This document shows positions 25,436-35,362 of a DNA stretch of 64,000 nt, one piece after another. A program made the translations under genes and the position numbers. Each line of letters begins with the position of its first letter. Position 1 is the first letter of the stretch. Source of the DNA: Bolinopsis microptera (lineage: Eukaryota; Ctenophora; Tentaculata; Lobata; Bolinopsidae); contig NC_087074.1 of assembly GCF_026151205.1 (NCBI RefSeq), positions 808,001 through 872,000 on the forward strand. The letters are read 5' to 3'. The notes beneath the pieces are model-generated. The model saw only the letters and a program-made list of their open reading frames with translations, was not told where the DNA came from and made no database searches.

Positions 25436-26413
25436 GTGGCACTCACTAAAGATCTTGTGAGTTTAATCAACCAACAAGACCAGGATATCACAAAGCTGGA
25501 TATGGGCAAGATGAAAGAAAAGAAAGAAGAACTGAGAAAACAGAAAGATGAGTTTCTATCACAAAGGTTCAAGATGCTTTATAATGGGTCAGATCATCTT
25601 CTTAAGAACCACTTAAACCAAGCAAGAGAGAAGGGAGCATCAACATGGCTTTCAGCATTACCTCTAAAGGACCTCAACTATGTTCTAAACAAGGAAGAGT
25701 TCCAAGACAGCATACGCCTACGCTATGGATGGAAGATCCAAGGAGTGCCCTCTAATTGTGCTTGCGGACATGCAAACAGTGTCTACCACTCCCTTGATTG
25801 TAAATTAGGTGGATACGTTTGCATGCGCCACAATGCCATTAGAGACACTGCAGCTTTCTTCCTTCAAGAAGCAAAGTGTAAGGATGTAAGGATAGAACCT
25901 GCACTCTTACCTGTCCAACCAACTTCATTCTCCAGGAAGACCAACACCCAGGATGAAGCCCGTCTGGACGTAGCAGCTGTTGGACTGTATGCTCCATTCG
26001 AAAGAACATTCTTTGACATCAGGGTCACTCATCCTAATTGCGACTCCAATACATTTAAGCCACTAGATAAAATCTACAGTGCGCATGAGAAAGAGAAGAA
26101 AGATCTATATGAGGAGAGAGTACTTCAGTCAGAGAAAGGGTCCTTTGTCCCACTAGTTTTTACAACATCCGGAGGTATGGGCCCACTCTGCACTGTGTTT
26201 GTAGATCGTATTTCTGAAAGGATAGCTGACCACAATAAAGAAGCTAAGAGCCAGGTCAAAAATCACATCAGAACACGATTCAGGTTTGATCTGCTACGAA
26301 GCACACTCATAGCACTCAGGGGAATCAGAGGAAGACAAAAAGCCCAGCACCTTGGACTGGTTTACGTATCCTTCAATCTCATTCCTCAGAAGACGAGCTT
26401 TGAGGTCTCTTAA
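25436..26413 (+). mobile_element. Retroelement C-terminal ORF, family A, 325 residues
   Basis: The open frame starts just inside a possible acceptor (TTCTCAG at about 25434). It encodes an N-terminal charged helical part, then CACGHANSVYHSLDCKLGG, RHNAIRD, EARLDV, ERTFFDIRV, HEKEKKDLYEERV and GSFVPLVFTTSGGMG, ending in an Arg-rich helix with LLRSTLIALRG. The same series is widespread at the C-termini of reverse-transcriptase-bearing proteins of invertebrate genomes, and two further decayed copies lie in this window. The Cys/His cluster with conserved Asp residues looks like a nuclease or nucleic-acid-binding module, but I cannot assign the catalytic fold. No reverse transcriptase lies upstream, so this is a 5'-truncated or exapted copy. 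It is free of stops, making it the best preserved of the three. Confidence 0.7.
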
Positions 26414-26570
26414 GTTTGTTTATGTAAATTTTATAGACAATTTATTGTAGCTATTAAAGGGGATGTACGGATAAAGTACCAAACCTTATTGTGTATATTT
26501 GGTTGCAATTCCGGTAAATGATGAAACATGTCTCTTCTGAGAGTGATACCGTGAGTTGCTTCCTTTTTTT
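26414..26570. other. 3' flank of the family A ORF
   Basis: AT-rich sequence without recognisable genes, between the end of the forward family A ORF and the tail of the inverted family A copy. Confidence 0.4.
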
Positions 26571-26873
26571 TATATAAACATAATATCACAATGACCCTAT
26601 TATATTAAATCAAAAATTATTTATATCACTTGGCCTTGTGGCTCCAAGTCCAAATCCAAGTCTTTTGACTAACTACCCATTCCACCAGATGTTGAGAAAA
26701 CTAACGGTGTGAAGTTTCCTTTCTCCACTTCGAGAACCCTTGTATTGCCTTGTAACACCGTTTTCTCTCATTTTCATGGGACTGGTACATTGCTAGGATC
26801 GATTCGCTTGCATTGGAGGGGACTGGGGCATGTACATGGAACACCCTTACATCGAAATATGCCCTCTCTGAAG
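26570..26873 (-). pseudogene. Family A retroelement, inverted copy, 3' part
   Basis: On the reverse strand SERAYFDVRVFHVHAPVPSN, MYQSHENERKRCY and KWRKETSH match the copies at 25436-26413 and 56709-57119. The 3' untranslated tail (forward TCACAATGACCCTATTATAT near 26585) is the inverse of the tail near 57232-57255. The frame is broken. The copy is cut at 26873 by the hAT element and resumes at 28219. Confidence 0.75.
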
Positions 26874-28218
26874 CAGTGGCGTAACGTTGCCTGTTGGTGC
26901 CCCACCGCCGAAAATGCCCCCCCCCCCCCCCCCTGTTGGCGCTCTCTCCCCTTTTCAAGAAAACAACAAATTTTTATTTAAATCAATTATAGCAACAATT
27001 TGAAAAACTTTAAAGCTCTTCTATTACCATGGAATATACTACGGGTATGGTGACTTGGGCTATTGAGTTGTTAAGTAGATTAAGATTAGTAAACCTGCAC
27101 TTGCATTGTATATTTTATAGAAACTAGAAATTAGGCTTCACGGTAAAATGGAGAAGCAGGCTGATCTTGGAGAGAGCAGACCGTAAAGTTTACGCACCCA
27201 CCAGGGCTACCTACCTACCCCAGTTGTTCTTTTTGGTTTATCAGCTTGTATTGTTATATTTATGGACCCCAAGTCACCACACTAAGAAGGAGTATGTTAA
27301 AATAAAATAAAAATAATAATAATAAATTAAGTTAATATCATCATATCTGTTTAAAACAGTAAAAGTCAAGTTGAGGATTGACTTTCCTAGTTAATTTAAA
27401 GGTTCAAACGTTTGGGAATATAATAATGTTGGTATTTGTGTCTGCTGCAGCAATAATATCGAAATATCATTTGTCTAGAAAATTTTCGCCACTTCAATAG
27501 ATATTGGGTCGGCAATTTGGTGAGTGAGTGATGAGATGGTTTGGTCTGTGATTGAGTGAGGGGCGATGTGAAAGTTGTGGTAAGTCCAGGTGTTATTATT
27601 GTTGATGGATTGAGATCCCAGGATGATACTTTTACAGCGTAATTTAACCAAAGATACAGAAGTAGTGAGGATTTCCCCATTCTCATTTAGAATCCGTTTA
27701 TGTATGCTATTCCACAATTTGGAGGCTATATAAAGAAAAGTGTTGGTTTTTCTTGGGAGGATTATGACATTGCTTGTATCACGTTTTGATGAGTCTATAG
27801 TACAATACAACGAGTATGGAGTGCGAAATTTCATAATTCGAAATATCTCAGATATACAGTGGTATTTGTACAAGTTTTGAACAGTAAGCAATTTTAGTCG
27901 ATTAAAAATGGGCTTGGTGTGCTCTTTTTCGAAAAAAGCAGCTCCTAACCTCTGTTTTGTATAAGGTCTGGCTCGTGCACAAGTGGCATGTTTGTCGAGG
28001 TATGCATTTAGGTCTCCATTTGGCACCTCTCCCTAAAATTGAACAAATTAGGTGATTTTAGAGGATACGCCGGTATAATCTCCAAAAAGTGTGTTTCTAG
28101 ATCAAAACGCGCAGTTTTGCTAGTACCCTTGTACCACATTCAATGGACGATTTTGCGCCCCCCCTAAGATGGCGCCCCCCGCACAGCAGGGTCAGCAGGG
28201 CCCTTTGTTACGCCACTG
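26874..28218. mobile_element. hAT-type non-autonomous element with 8-bp target duplication
   Basis: The ends are CAGTGGCGTAACG and its inverse CGTTACGCCACTG. Both flanks carry the 8-bp duplication CTCTGAAG (26866-26873 and 28219-28226), the length typical of hAT transposases. The outer 210 bp on the right and about 60 bp on the left match the short MITE at 52835-53103. The extra 1.1 kb is a 5'-truncated LINE that landed inside the MITE. The MITE itself sits inside the inverted family A retroelement, giving three nested layers. Confidence 0.85.
26950..28020 (-). pseudogene. LINE family B 3' end inserted in the hAT MITE
   Basis: The reverse-strand frame 27475-28026 contains NAYLDKHATCARARPYTKQ, FFEKEHTKPIF, LTVQNLYKYHCISEIFRI and KLWNSIHKRI. 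This is the post-RT region of a CR1/Jockey-like LINE, closely matching 57577-58047 and 55067-55474. Coding similarity begins right after the MITE sequence GGTGCCAAATGG, marking the 5' truncation point. About 500 bp of 3' untranslated sequence continues to about 26950. Confidence 0.75.
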
Positions 28219-29111
28219 CTCTGAAGCATTCCAAACCGATCTTGCAGAAATGTTCAGCCTTACTTGGTCCCCTAGGACGCCCTAAAATTATTATCTGGTG
28301 CTTGAGAAAATAAATATTGTGATATAAAGATTGTTATTTTACTCAAACGTTTGAATGCAAGCGCATGCATGATCTTTGTGAAATCATGTTGTGAGGCGTC
28401 CAATCCTCGTTTGGACGCCTCAGCCGCGTGTAGTCAACACACAGTTAATTGCAAATACTACAAAACACAACATTGCATCAACATACTGGAAATTTATACA
28501 TCCAGGACCCTTGGGCAACTATGCGATTTGAACTATCTGCTATCATACTAAGCGGCTGAGATCATACACGTGTGGTGTCCTATTTAACTCATTTTATAAG
28601 TTTCCGGTTTGTTTGCTGTCACCTGTTACACATTGTATACAGGCCCTGTGGGTATTGTATAAACCCTGTAAAACATGTCGACATGTGCTAGTATATGCAT
28701 GGTAAGTTCTAGCTTTGATGTAATATTTGAAATCCTGCCTTGCATTAGAATAATTTAATTAACACAACCGCCAGCCAGCTCCCACAAGCCGTTTCGGATA
28801 GGACTACTCCCTTTGACAACTCTAGACCATCAACTGGAAGAACTGGGTCAGTCTTCCTTGCATTTCTCAGTTCTCATTAAAATTAGTCCTGCAAAGGTGT
28901 CTCTCACCGAGTTGTGCCGCAGTGACACACATCCATCAAGTTTGCAGATGAGCTCGTGGTTTGCTGAGTATTTCTGGCCAGACGTACATGTCTTAGGGCT
29001 ATCCTTGACAATGAATACGATTTTTGCATTAAGTTCTTTGCTAGCAGAATTAACGAAAGTAGACAGATACTCTGCATGTGATACAAAATCATTACCAGAT
29101 TGTGAGGTCAT
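28219..29111 (-). pseudogene. Family A retroelement, inverted copy, 5' part
   Basis: 28219-28280 continues the copy broken at 26873, matching the start of the fragment at 56709-56780 up to CCTAGGAC. At 28848-29111 the reverse frame encodes SANHELICKLDGCVSLRHNS and VRDT, the Cys/His part of family A that belongs upstream. The roughly 550 bp between (28285-28845) do not match family A and look like a further insertion. All frames are broken. Confidence 0.65.
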
Positions 29112-29251
29112 AGTATAGCTAAAAACATGTAAAAGTTTTTTATTTATAATAACGATTGCAAATTAAAATGGTTAAGTTCCTGCCAAAACTGTAAAACAAG
29201 GTAAGGTGTGCTGACTATATATATATACAAGCTTACATTCACGGGATAGCC

Positions 29252-29345
29252 CGCGCATGATGTTTCTCCAAGCTCATACAAGTGTCAGCAAGGAGGAAGA
29301 TACTCATGCATTTCTGCACAAGGAGCTCATTACAGCTACCAACAA
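29252..29345 (-). repeat. Dispersed repeat with a conserved reading frame (second copy 34185-34285)
   Basis: About 100 bp are shared with 34185-34285 in the same orientation. On the reverse strand both encode the pattern G-S-C-(N/D)-x-LLVQKC, IFLLA and SLEKHH-x-R. The similarity is stronger at protein than at base level, suggesting the C-terminal end of a transposon ORF. The family is not recognised. Confidence 0.5.
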
Positions 29346-29407
29346 ATTTAAACTGTCACTAAATTGCAGAAAATGCTATTAGATGCAACCTATTATTACT
29401 ATCCTAC

Positions 29408-30987
29408 CTATGAGCTGTACAATGAATGTGGATGATCCAGGGATACTGCTCCTTTAGCTTAACCGCTACTCCATTGAACTTTCCTGCCAGCACGCTAGCA
29501 CCATCTGTAGTGACTCCTACCAGCATCCCACATTGCTTCAAACAATCAAGCAAAGGTAGCAGAAGTGAGGTGATATGTTCCGCTGTGAATTGATCAGCCA
29601 ATCTGATGAGTCCAATGAACCTCTCCTTGATCCTGCCTTCAAAGCAATAGCGGAAATTCACCGATATCTGCTCATGTCCGTTGTTATCTTTACTCTCGTC
29701 AAACATCAACAAATAAATCCCAGACTGCTGCATTTCTTTTCCTATCTGTTCTCTGACAAGGCTTTGTAAATGAGCAAAGTCCTTATTTGTTTCCAGTGTG
29801 ACCTGGATAAACTCCACCCAATTGCCGCGGTTTAAAGCTTCATCATCGTGTTCATCCTCATGACGATAGGCAAGTCCTTGAACACAGAAGTATCTGATAT
29901 AAGATATCAACATAGCGAAATACTCTCTGTGCTGTTTCACAAGCACTGGTCTACTTGGGTTCAACATTTCAGTCACACTGTTGCAATTCTGCCTATATTG
30001 AACCCACTTTGAATATGCGTCTTTATGTGCCGTACAACGATTGTGCTGTTCTAACCCTTTCTTCACATCACCAACAGCGTTGCTCCAATTATTGAAACCT
30101 GTCTGTAGGGACTCCTGCTTCAGATTGGTGTTCTTGTGAGTGTGGGACATCATTAGTCTGCTGTAAGTCATCATCAGAGAGGCACTCATCATTATTCATT
30201 CGTAGAAAGGGCAGAGGTATCAGTAGCAGTACTAATACTGGGGCCTGAGAAATAACAAAAGTCAAGACCACATTACATTATTGATTATACTGACTTGACT
30301 GCCATTATACGTTAGATGCGTTGTGCCGTCACGCAATAATGCGTGACGGCACCACGGCTCTTGTCTGACAGATTGAAATATAAACTACTCCAATTTAATA
30401 ACCGCGGAAAGTTGAAAGTTCTACCCGGAAATTCATGCTAAATTCTACGTCCCTAATTAAACTTTATGCTAAAACTAAGATATCCTAAAAGATATCTCAA
30501 GATACCATCTTGCAACAAATCAGTGCCATCATTCATCAACCAATTATACATGCATGTGATGATTTGACATTTAAATCACTTGATAATCTTATTAATCAGG
30601 CATCAGCAAAGGCTACAGCATTCATGGCATTCAAATTTAATTGTCATTCACAGTTACACAAAGTACAATTATTGCAATTCTGAAAAGTGGGACGAATGCT
30701 TCAAATAGTGCCACGTTACACATAACATATACAGCACATGTACAGCAAAACCTGTTAAACTGCTTAGTCACTAGAAGCTTGCTATTTGTTTATTGCTAAT
30801 GCAATGCTGAAATATGTTAGAGTTAAGTATAATAACCTTGTAATTCAAGTTTAATTGTGTATTCGGACTGATTCGTAAAAGACCTTTGATCTAAAATCTA
30901 AAAGAACCAACCTGTTTCTTTGGTACCAAAGGACAGTTTACTCTGGGATAGCTTCTGTTTCTTCTTAGGTGGATCCGTAGAAGCCAT
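29408..30987 (-). pseudogene. hAT-type (ZMYM1/DUF4371-like) transposase gene, broken
   Basis: Exon 1 (30987-30912) encodes MASTDPPKKKQKLSQSKLSF with a basic nuclear-localisation-type stretch typical of these proteins, then a GT donor. Exon 2 (30244-29408) begins after an AG, but the frame entered from exon 1 reaches a stop. Two frame changes are needed before the long frame (from 30192) with FNNWSNAVGDVKKGLEQHNR, RYFCVQGLAYRHEDEHDD, NRGNWVEF, LLMFDESKD, EQISVNFRY, GVTTDGASVLAGKFNG and HIHCTAHR. This matches the N-terminal half of DUF4371/ZMYM1-type hAT transposases, including the Asp in FDES and the DGAS segment. The ORF stops at a GT after CTAHR. The C-terminal dimerisation domain was not found downstream. 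It is either a decayed transposon or a domesticated gene with mis-modelled exon 2; I favour decay. Confidence 0.7.
30323..30352. repeat. Perfect 13-bp hairpin
   Basis: GTGCCGTCACGCA is followed by a 4-base ATAA loop and the exact inverse TGCGTGACGGCAC. It lies in the intron between exons 1 and 2 of the hAT-like gene. The arms contain TGACG, the core of CRE sites, but its role is unknown. Confidence 0.7.
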
Positions 30988-30999
30988 GTACGCTATTTG

Positions 31000-31800
31000 T
31001 ATGTTTGGGTAGATCAATTGTATGTATAAAATAAACACCATCCCCCCCCCAAAAATAGACAATTGCCAAGTTGCACGTGACTGCAGTTACCGGTTACAGG
31101 AATCATCAGTTCGGGCCTCTTCTGGGCGTACGAGCTTCATCTCCCACTCAGCCATGAAGGGGTGGCTGCCAGATTGGGCAGCCAACCCAAAAAAAGAAAT
31201 CTGATCGTAAACACTTGGTTCATAAACACGGTAAATATATGGATAATCAATGCAATTTTGTAATATAAACTTGTGTTCAATATTAGTAAAGTTTTTTAAT
31301 CAAAATTTAAAATTTTTTTGAAAAAAAAACCCTGAAAAATCTTTAAAATTAGCTGATTTTAGCGTAAAATTGCCCTAAAATTAATTTTTGGGATTTTTCT
31401 GGAGGGGGGGGGGGGGGGGGGGGGGTCCGCATCCCCCCTGTAGAGCCATGCCTGTTCGCAATGAATCCAATTTATTATGTAATTTCAAGATAATATATAA
31501 CTTCATAGACTTGTTTGACAGCGTGGAGGTGGGCCATGTTGTTTATTTCTGGTGACAGAATATCTATCCTTGAATCAGTGACATGTGTCAAAAACAATGT
31601 GGTTCACCTTTAGCTCCCCACTATTTGAATAAATTACAATGTTATAATTTATCAATTTTTTTGTTGCCTTAATTTTATCACTGGACAGTAGAAATCCCTT
31701 TAATTAAGAATGGCAGAAAGTGTACAAATTATTAGGAATTAAGGTAGATTTTTGAAACCGTTTTTAAGCTTTAAACGATGACAATTTCAATTATTGCAGG
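31000..31800. other. Intergenic DNA with a long poly-G run
   Basis: No exon recognised. A G homopolymer of about 22 bases lies near 31403-31424 and a C run near 31042. A 5' untranslated exon of the BTB gene may lie here, since an AG acceptor occurs just before 31801. Confidence 0.4.
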
Positions 31801-31841
31801 TCACAATGGCATCTTAGCTCAAAACTGTATACTTTGGGGGT

Positions 31842-34097
31842 ATGTCTAAGAGAGGGCTACTGTCCGGCTCTAGCGATGGAAGTGACCGTGGAAGTCATCG
31901 TGAGAGTGACCGTTCCCAACCTTGTTCGAGCAATCCAAGGGGCAGAGGACGAGGATTTCCAAGAAGAAGTCGTGACCAAAGCAGAGGAAGAAATCAGCCT
32001 TGGCAACCTGGTCGAGGCGAACCAAGAAATGATTTTCATTTTCCTCCTGGACAAGATGGTCCTATGATGAGTGATATTCACCAACACCAAAATTTTCATG
32101 ATGATCTAAGAAGAGAACGTGAACAAAGCAGTAGAAGAAATCAGCCTTGGCAACCTAATCAAGGCGAACCAAGAAATGATTTTCATTTTCTTCCTGAACA
32201 AGATGGTCCTATGATGAGTGATATTCACCAACACCAATATTTTCATGATGATCTAAGGGGTACGATAATACCCACTCTTGATCTTATGCACCCGCCACTG
32301 CCGAATGAAATGCCACAATGGCAACAACAGCATGGCTTTGACCGCCCCAATTTCGAAATGACCGAACAGAACTTTTACATTGGACGAGGTCCTGTTCCCG
32401 ATCAGTATTACAGACCGCGTCATCAATTTGGAGATGGAAACCAAGCACAAAATCAGCCTGGACCAAGCCACTCAAGAAAGAGACCAGTGGAAAAGAAGCA
32501 GGCCAATAAAACTCAAGCACCACACACTAAAGCTAACAATTCACAGAAAAAGAATGCTCAGAGAAGTAAGAATGTCATCAATACTCCGGTGGAGACTCAA
32601 CCACAGAAAGCTAACAATTCACAGAAAAAGAATGCTCAGAGTAGTAAGAATGTCATCAATACTCCGGTGGAGACTCAACCACAGAAAGCTAACAATTCAC
32701 AGAAAAAGAATGCTCAGAGTAGTAAGAATGTCATCAATACTCCGCCGGAGACTCAACCACAGAAAGCTAACAATTCACAGAAAAAGAATGCTCAGAGTAA
32801 TAAGAATGTCATCAATACTCCGCCGGAGACTCATACAAAAACACAGCCACAGAAAGCTAAGCATTTACAGACAAATAATGCGCAAAACAATACGAATTTG
32901 CAGAACAAGAAGAAAGATCTATCACAGGTGTCAACTGAAGATGAAGTTGAATCAGAGTCTGAGAAGGAATCAACTCCCGAAACAGAAATAAGCGAAAGAC
33001 AGTCGTCTTTCGAAAATTTGCAAACAACTGACACGGAGCTCTTGCAAGATTCCAGATCAGTTGAAGTATCTGATGATAAAAGGAGTGTTTTTAAGGATGA
33101 TGAGCTGAGGCCCCCTCGGCCGCCCCCCCCTGTAAAAGTCGGTAAAACACTAACATTGATAAACTCAGCAGCCAAAGATGCTGTAGTTCCGATGAACTTT
33201 GGTATTGAACTTCTGGACTCAGTCACTCATAACAACATAGAACTGGTAGCAAATCAGGGAGCAAAGATTCGGGCAAACTCGGCCATCCTGTCACTGAACA
33301 GTCCTGTGATACATCACATGACCACAATACTAGAGCTACTCACGATAGATATGGAGGAGTTTAGTGAACAATCAGTTAGGTATTTTGTTGAAGCTGCATA
33401 CACGGGCAAGTTGCCAGCAGTATCTGGAGAGATGTTTAGAGACCTCAACAAGATTGCTCACGCGTTCAAAGTGACCTGGTTACAAATCAGCTGCTTCCAA
33501 ATGTTTTCTGAGTTTACCGATGAAATACGTGACATTTTGCCGCCTTACCAGGACTTATTATTTGTGTTTGAGGAGGCAGCATACGTTTTATCAAAACTCA
33601 AGGAGCGTAATTTTTTGGAAGTTGCACTAGGAAAGATAGCAACCAGCAACAGTAAGCAGATGTTTATTGGGAAGTATTTAGCTGGTATTGAGACACTATC
33701 TGACTATCACCTTGATATGGTTGTTGAACTTGCTGGAGCTGAAGTAGATCTGATACTTCTACCTTTAAGAGAACAATTTGTAAAGCAATTGGGGGTGGAC
33801 AAAACAGTGATATCAAACGAGTGCAAATATCTGCTAGAACACTGTCAGCTCTCACTTTGCAGCCGTTACAGTCCTTATCTCTTTCAGCAACTATTTGATT
33901 TTCTGGAGAAGCTAGCGGAAGAGTCGACAGAGGATATGAAATGGGTGCTGCAGCTTCACAGGAAATCAGCCAGCCAATTTAAAGTGGCGCAATGCGCCCC
34001 AGCTATTTTAGATGAAAACTCTAACAAAAATGCAGAAGATGATCTCGAAAAAACGACAAACAGTCCGAAACCAAAGAATTCTTGTAAGACTCAGTAA
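31842..34097 (+). CDS. BTB/POZ-domain protein with disordered repeat-rich N-terminus
   Basis: One open frame of 751 residues, probably a single coding exon because an acceptor-like TTATTGCAG precedes it at about 31800. Residues 1-215 are rich in Arg/Gly, Gln and Pro, with a two-fold repeat of NQPWQPxxGEPRNDFHF plus MMSDIHQHQ. Residues about 231-340 carry four 26-residue (78-bp) repeats with KANNSQKKNAQSSKNVINTP. Then come acidic Ser/Glu-rich sequence and a Pro run (RPPRPPPP). Residues about 455-555 fit a BTB domain (IELVANQGAKIRANSAILSL, SPVIHHM, FVEAAYTGKLP, CFQMFSEF), followed by a helical BACK-like region to about 700. BTB proteins dimerise and often serve as Cullin-3 adaptors or nuclear factors. 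No Kelch or zinc-finger partner is present, so the role is open. A poly(A) signal AATAAA occurs at 34299. Confidence 0.8.
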   Translation: MSKRGLLSGSSDGSDRGSHRESDRSQPCSSNPRGRGRGFPRRSRDQSRGRNQPWQPGRGEPRNDFHFPPGQDGPMMSDIHQHQNFHDDLRREREQSSRRNQPWQPNQGEPRNDFHFLPEQDGPMMSDIHQHQYFHDDLRGTIIPTLDLMHPPLPNEMPQWQQQHGFDRPNFEMTEQNFYIGRGPVPDQYYRPRHQFGDGNQAQNQPGPSHSRKRPVEKKQANKTQAPHTKANNSQKKNAQRSKNVINTPVETQPQKANNSQKKNAQSSKNVINTPVETQPQKANNSQKKNAQSSKNVINTPPETQPQKANNSQKKNAQSNKNVINTPPETHTKTQPQKAKHLQTNNAQNNTNLQNKKKDLSQVSTEDEVESESEKESTPETEISERQSSFENLQTTDTELLQDSRSVEVSDDKRSVFKDDELRPPRPPPPVKVGKTLTLINSAAKDAVVPMNFGIELLDSVTHNNIELVANQGAKIRANSAILSLNSPVIHHMTTILELLTIDMEEFSEQSVRYFVEAAYTGKLPAVSGEMFRDLNKIAHAFKVTWLQISCFQMFSEFTDEIRDILPPYQDLLFVFEEAAYVLSKLKERNFLEVALGKIATSNSKQMFIGKYLAGIETLSDYHLDMVVELAGAEVDLILLPLREQFVKQLGVDKTVISNECKYLLEHCQLSLCSRYSPYLFQQLFDFLEKLAEESTEDMKWVLQLHRKSASQFKVAQCAPAILDENSNKNAEDDLEKTTNSPKPKNSCKTQ

Positions 34098-34099
34098 TT

Positions 34100-35360
34100 T
34101 ATAAAAAGAAAGACCAAGACTGATATGGAAGAGTTTAGCGGACAATTTGTATTTTTTATTATTATTTTTTATTATTAAGCATCAACACCCGCTCATGATG
34201 CTTCTCCAAGCTCACACGAGTGTATGCGAGAAGGAAGATATTCTTGCATTTCTGCACGAGGAGCCCATCACAGCTACCATTCATTTTTGTTAGAAATGGA
34301 AATAAACCTATAAAACGTGTGAGCGATCTAAAACAAGATAGCTCAGAAAAATCCCCGAATTCCTGGAAAGGAAGGGATTTTGTTAAAATGTGTTTTGAAA
34401 AACATTTGATGACGTTTATCAGAAGCATATAATTTAATAACAGTAATTCAATTTTTCGATTAAATCACGTTGATAATTTTGTATTTGTACAAACTAATTT
34501 TGTATGAATTGACCGTTTTAGGGGTCGTTCACATATTGCGTAGTCGTAACTACAATGTTCTATTAGCTTATTGAACAGGAAGCAGTAATACAATAGAGTT
34601 CTCGCAGTTCCAATGCCATTATAGCTGGATTACGTCAGAGGAGCTAGAGTGGCCACATAGGATTACTCTGTACTAAACACTGTACTAAACTAGTGTTTAG
34701 TTTGGTACAGATCAAGACAAAGTTTTCAAAAATCTATATTGAGCTCTATCTAGTGTCTAGTCACACAGCTCGCAGTCCTTGCTCACAACAATTTTTGGGA
34801 GTATTTACGTTTATTCATTGTTGAAGTAATTATATCCAGTAATATAGATATTTGCTTGTTTGCTTCATTACCTCCACTACCATGATATATGAAGAGGTAC
34901 TATGTAAATTTTGTAGAGATGTAATGTTGCAACAGGCCCCGTTGTTTTTACAACAGAGAAAACACTTGAAAATAATAAATCTGAGTCTGAAATAATATTT
35001 TACTTAGCGACAAGGAAAAGGCTCTTATCAGGAAAGGAATTATTCAACGTTTCAATGTGACAACATCGTATCAATAGAAATTTACCCAAGAAAACATTTC
35101 AACTCAAAAATAATATTCCATTTTACTTAGCACTAAAAATTTTCCTTTCTGATTTAGAATTCTCAGTTCTACTCAAGCACAGATTTGTCTTTGAGTTATG
35201 TTATATTGTTGGTAAAATATATATCGAAGTGTTACACTGACATACTGTAACGGCATTTATCGTCGAATGTCGATATGAGTGAGGATTTTCATTTCAAGTA
35301 TGTAATATTATTTAATTGAGTTAAATAACTGATAAAATTGCATTTTCCCAGAATATTAGC
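34100..35360. other. Gene-free DNA between the BTB gene and GID4
   Basis: Includes the BTB 3' region, the 34185-34285 repeat and, at 34521, a solitary end GGGGTCGTTCACATATTGCG related to the MITE at 49233-49628. A CTGTACTAAAC duplication sits at about 34670-34690. No coding exon seen. Confidence 0.45.
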
Positions 35361-35362
35361 AA

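Noticed and set aside
30323-30352. Bacterial-style terminator reading of the perfect hairpin
   Set aside because: The DNA is eukaryotic and there is no T run; kept only as a hairpin.
32380-32991. 203-residue Arg-rich + frame inside the BTB gene
   Set aside because: It is the shifted frame of the 78-bp coding repeat.
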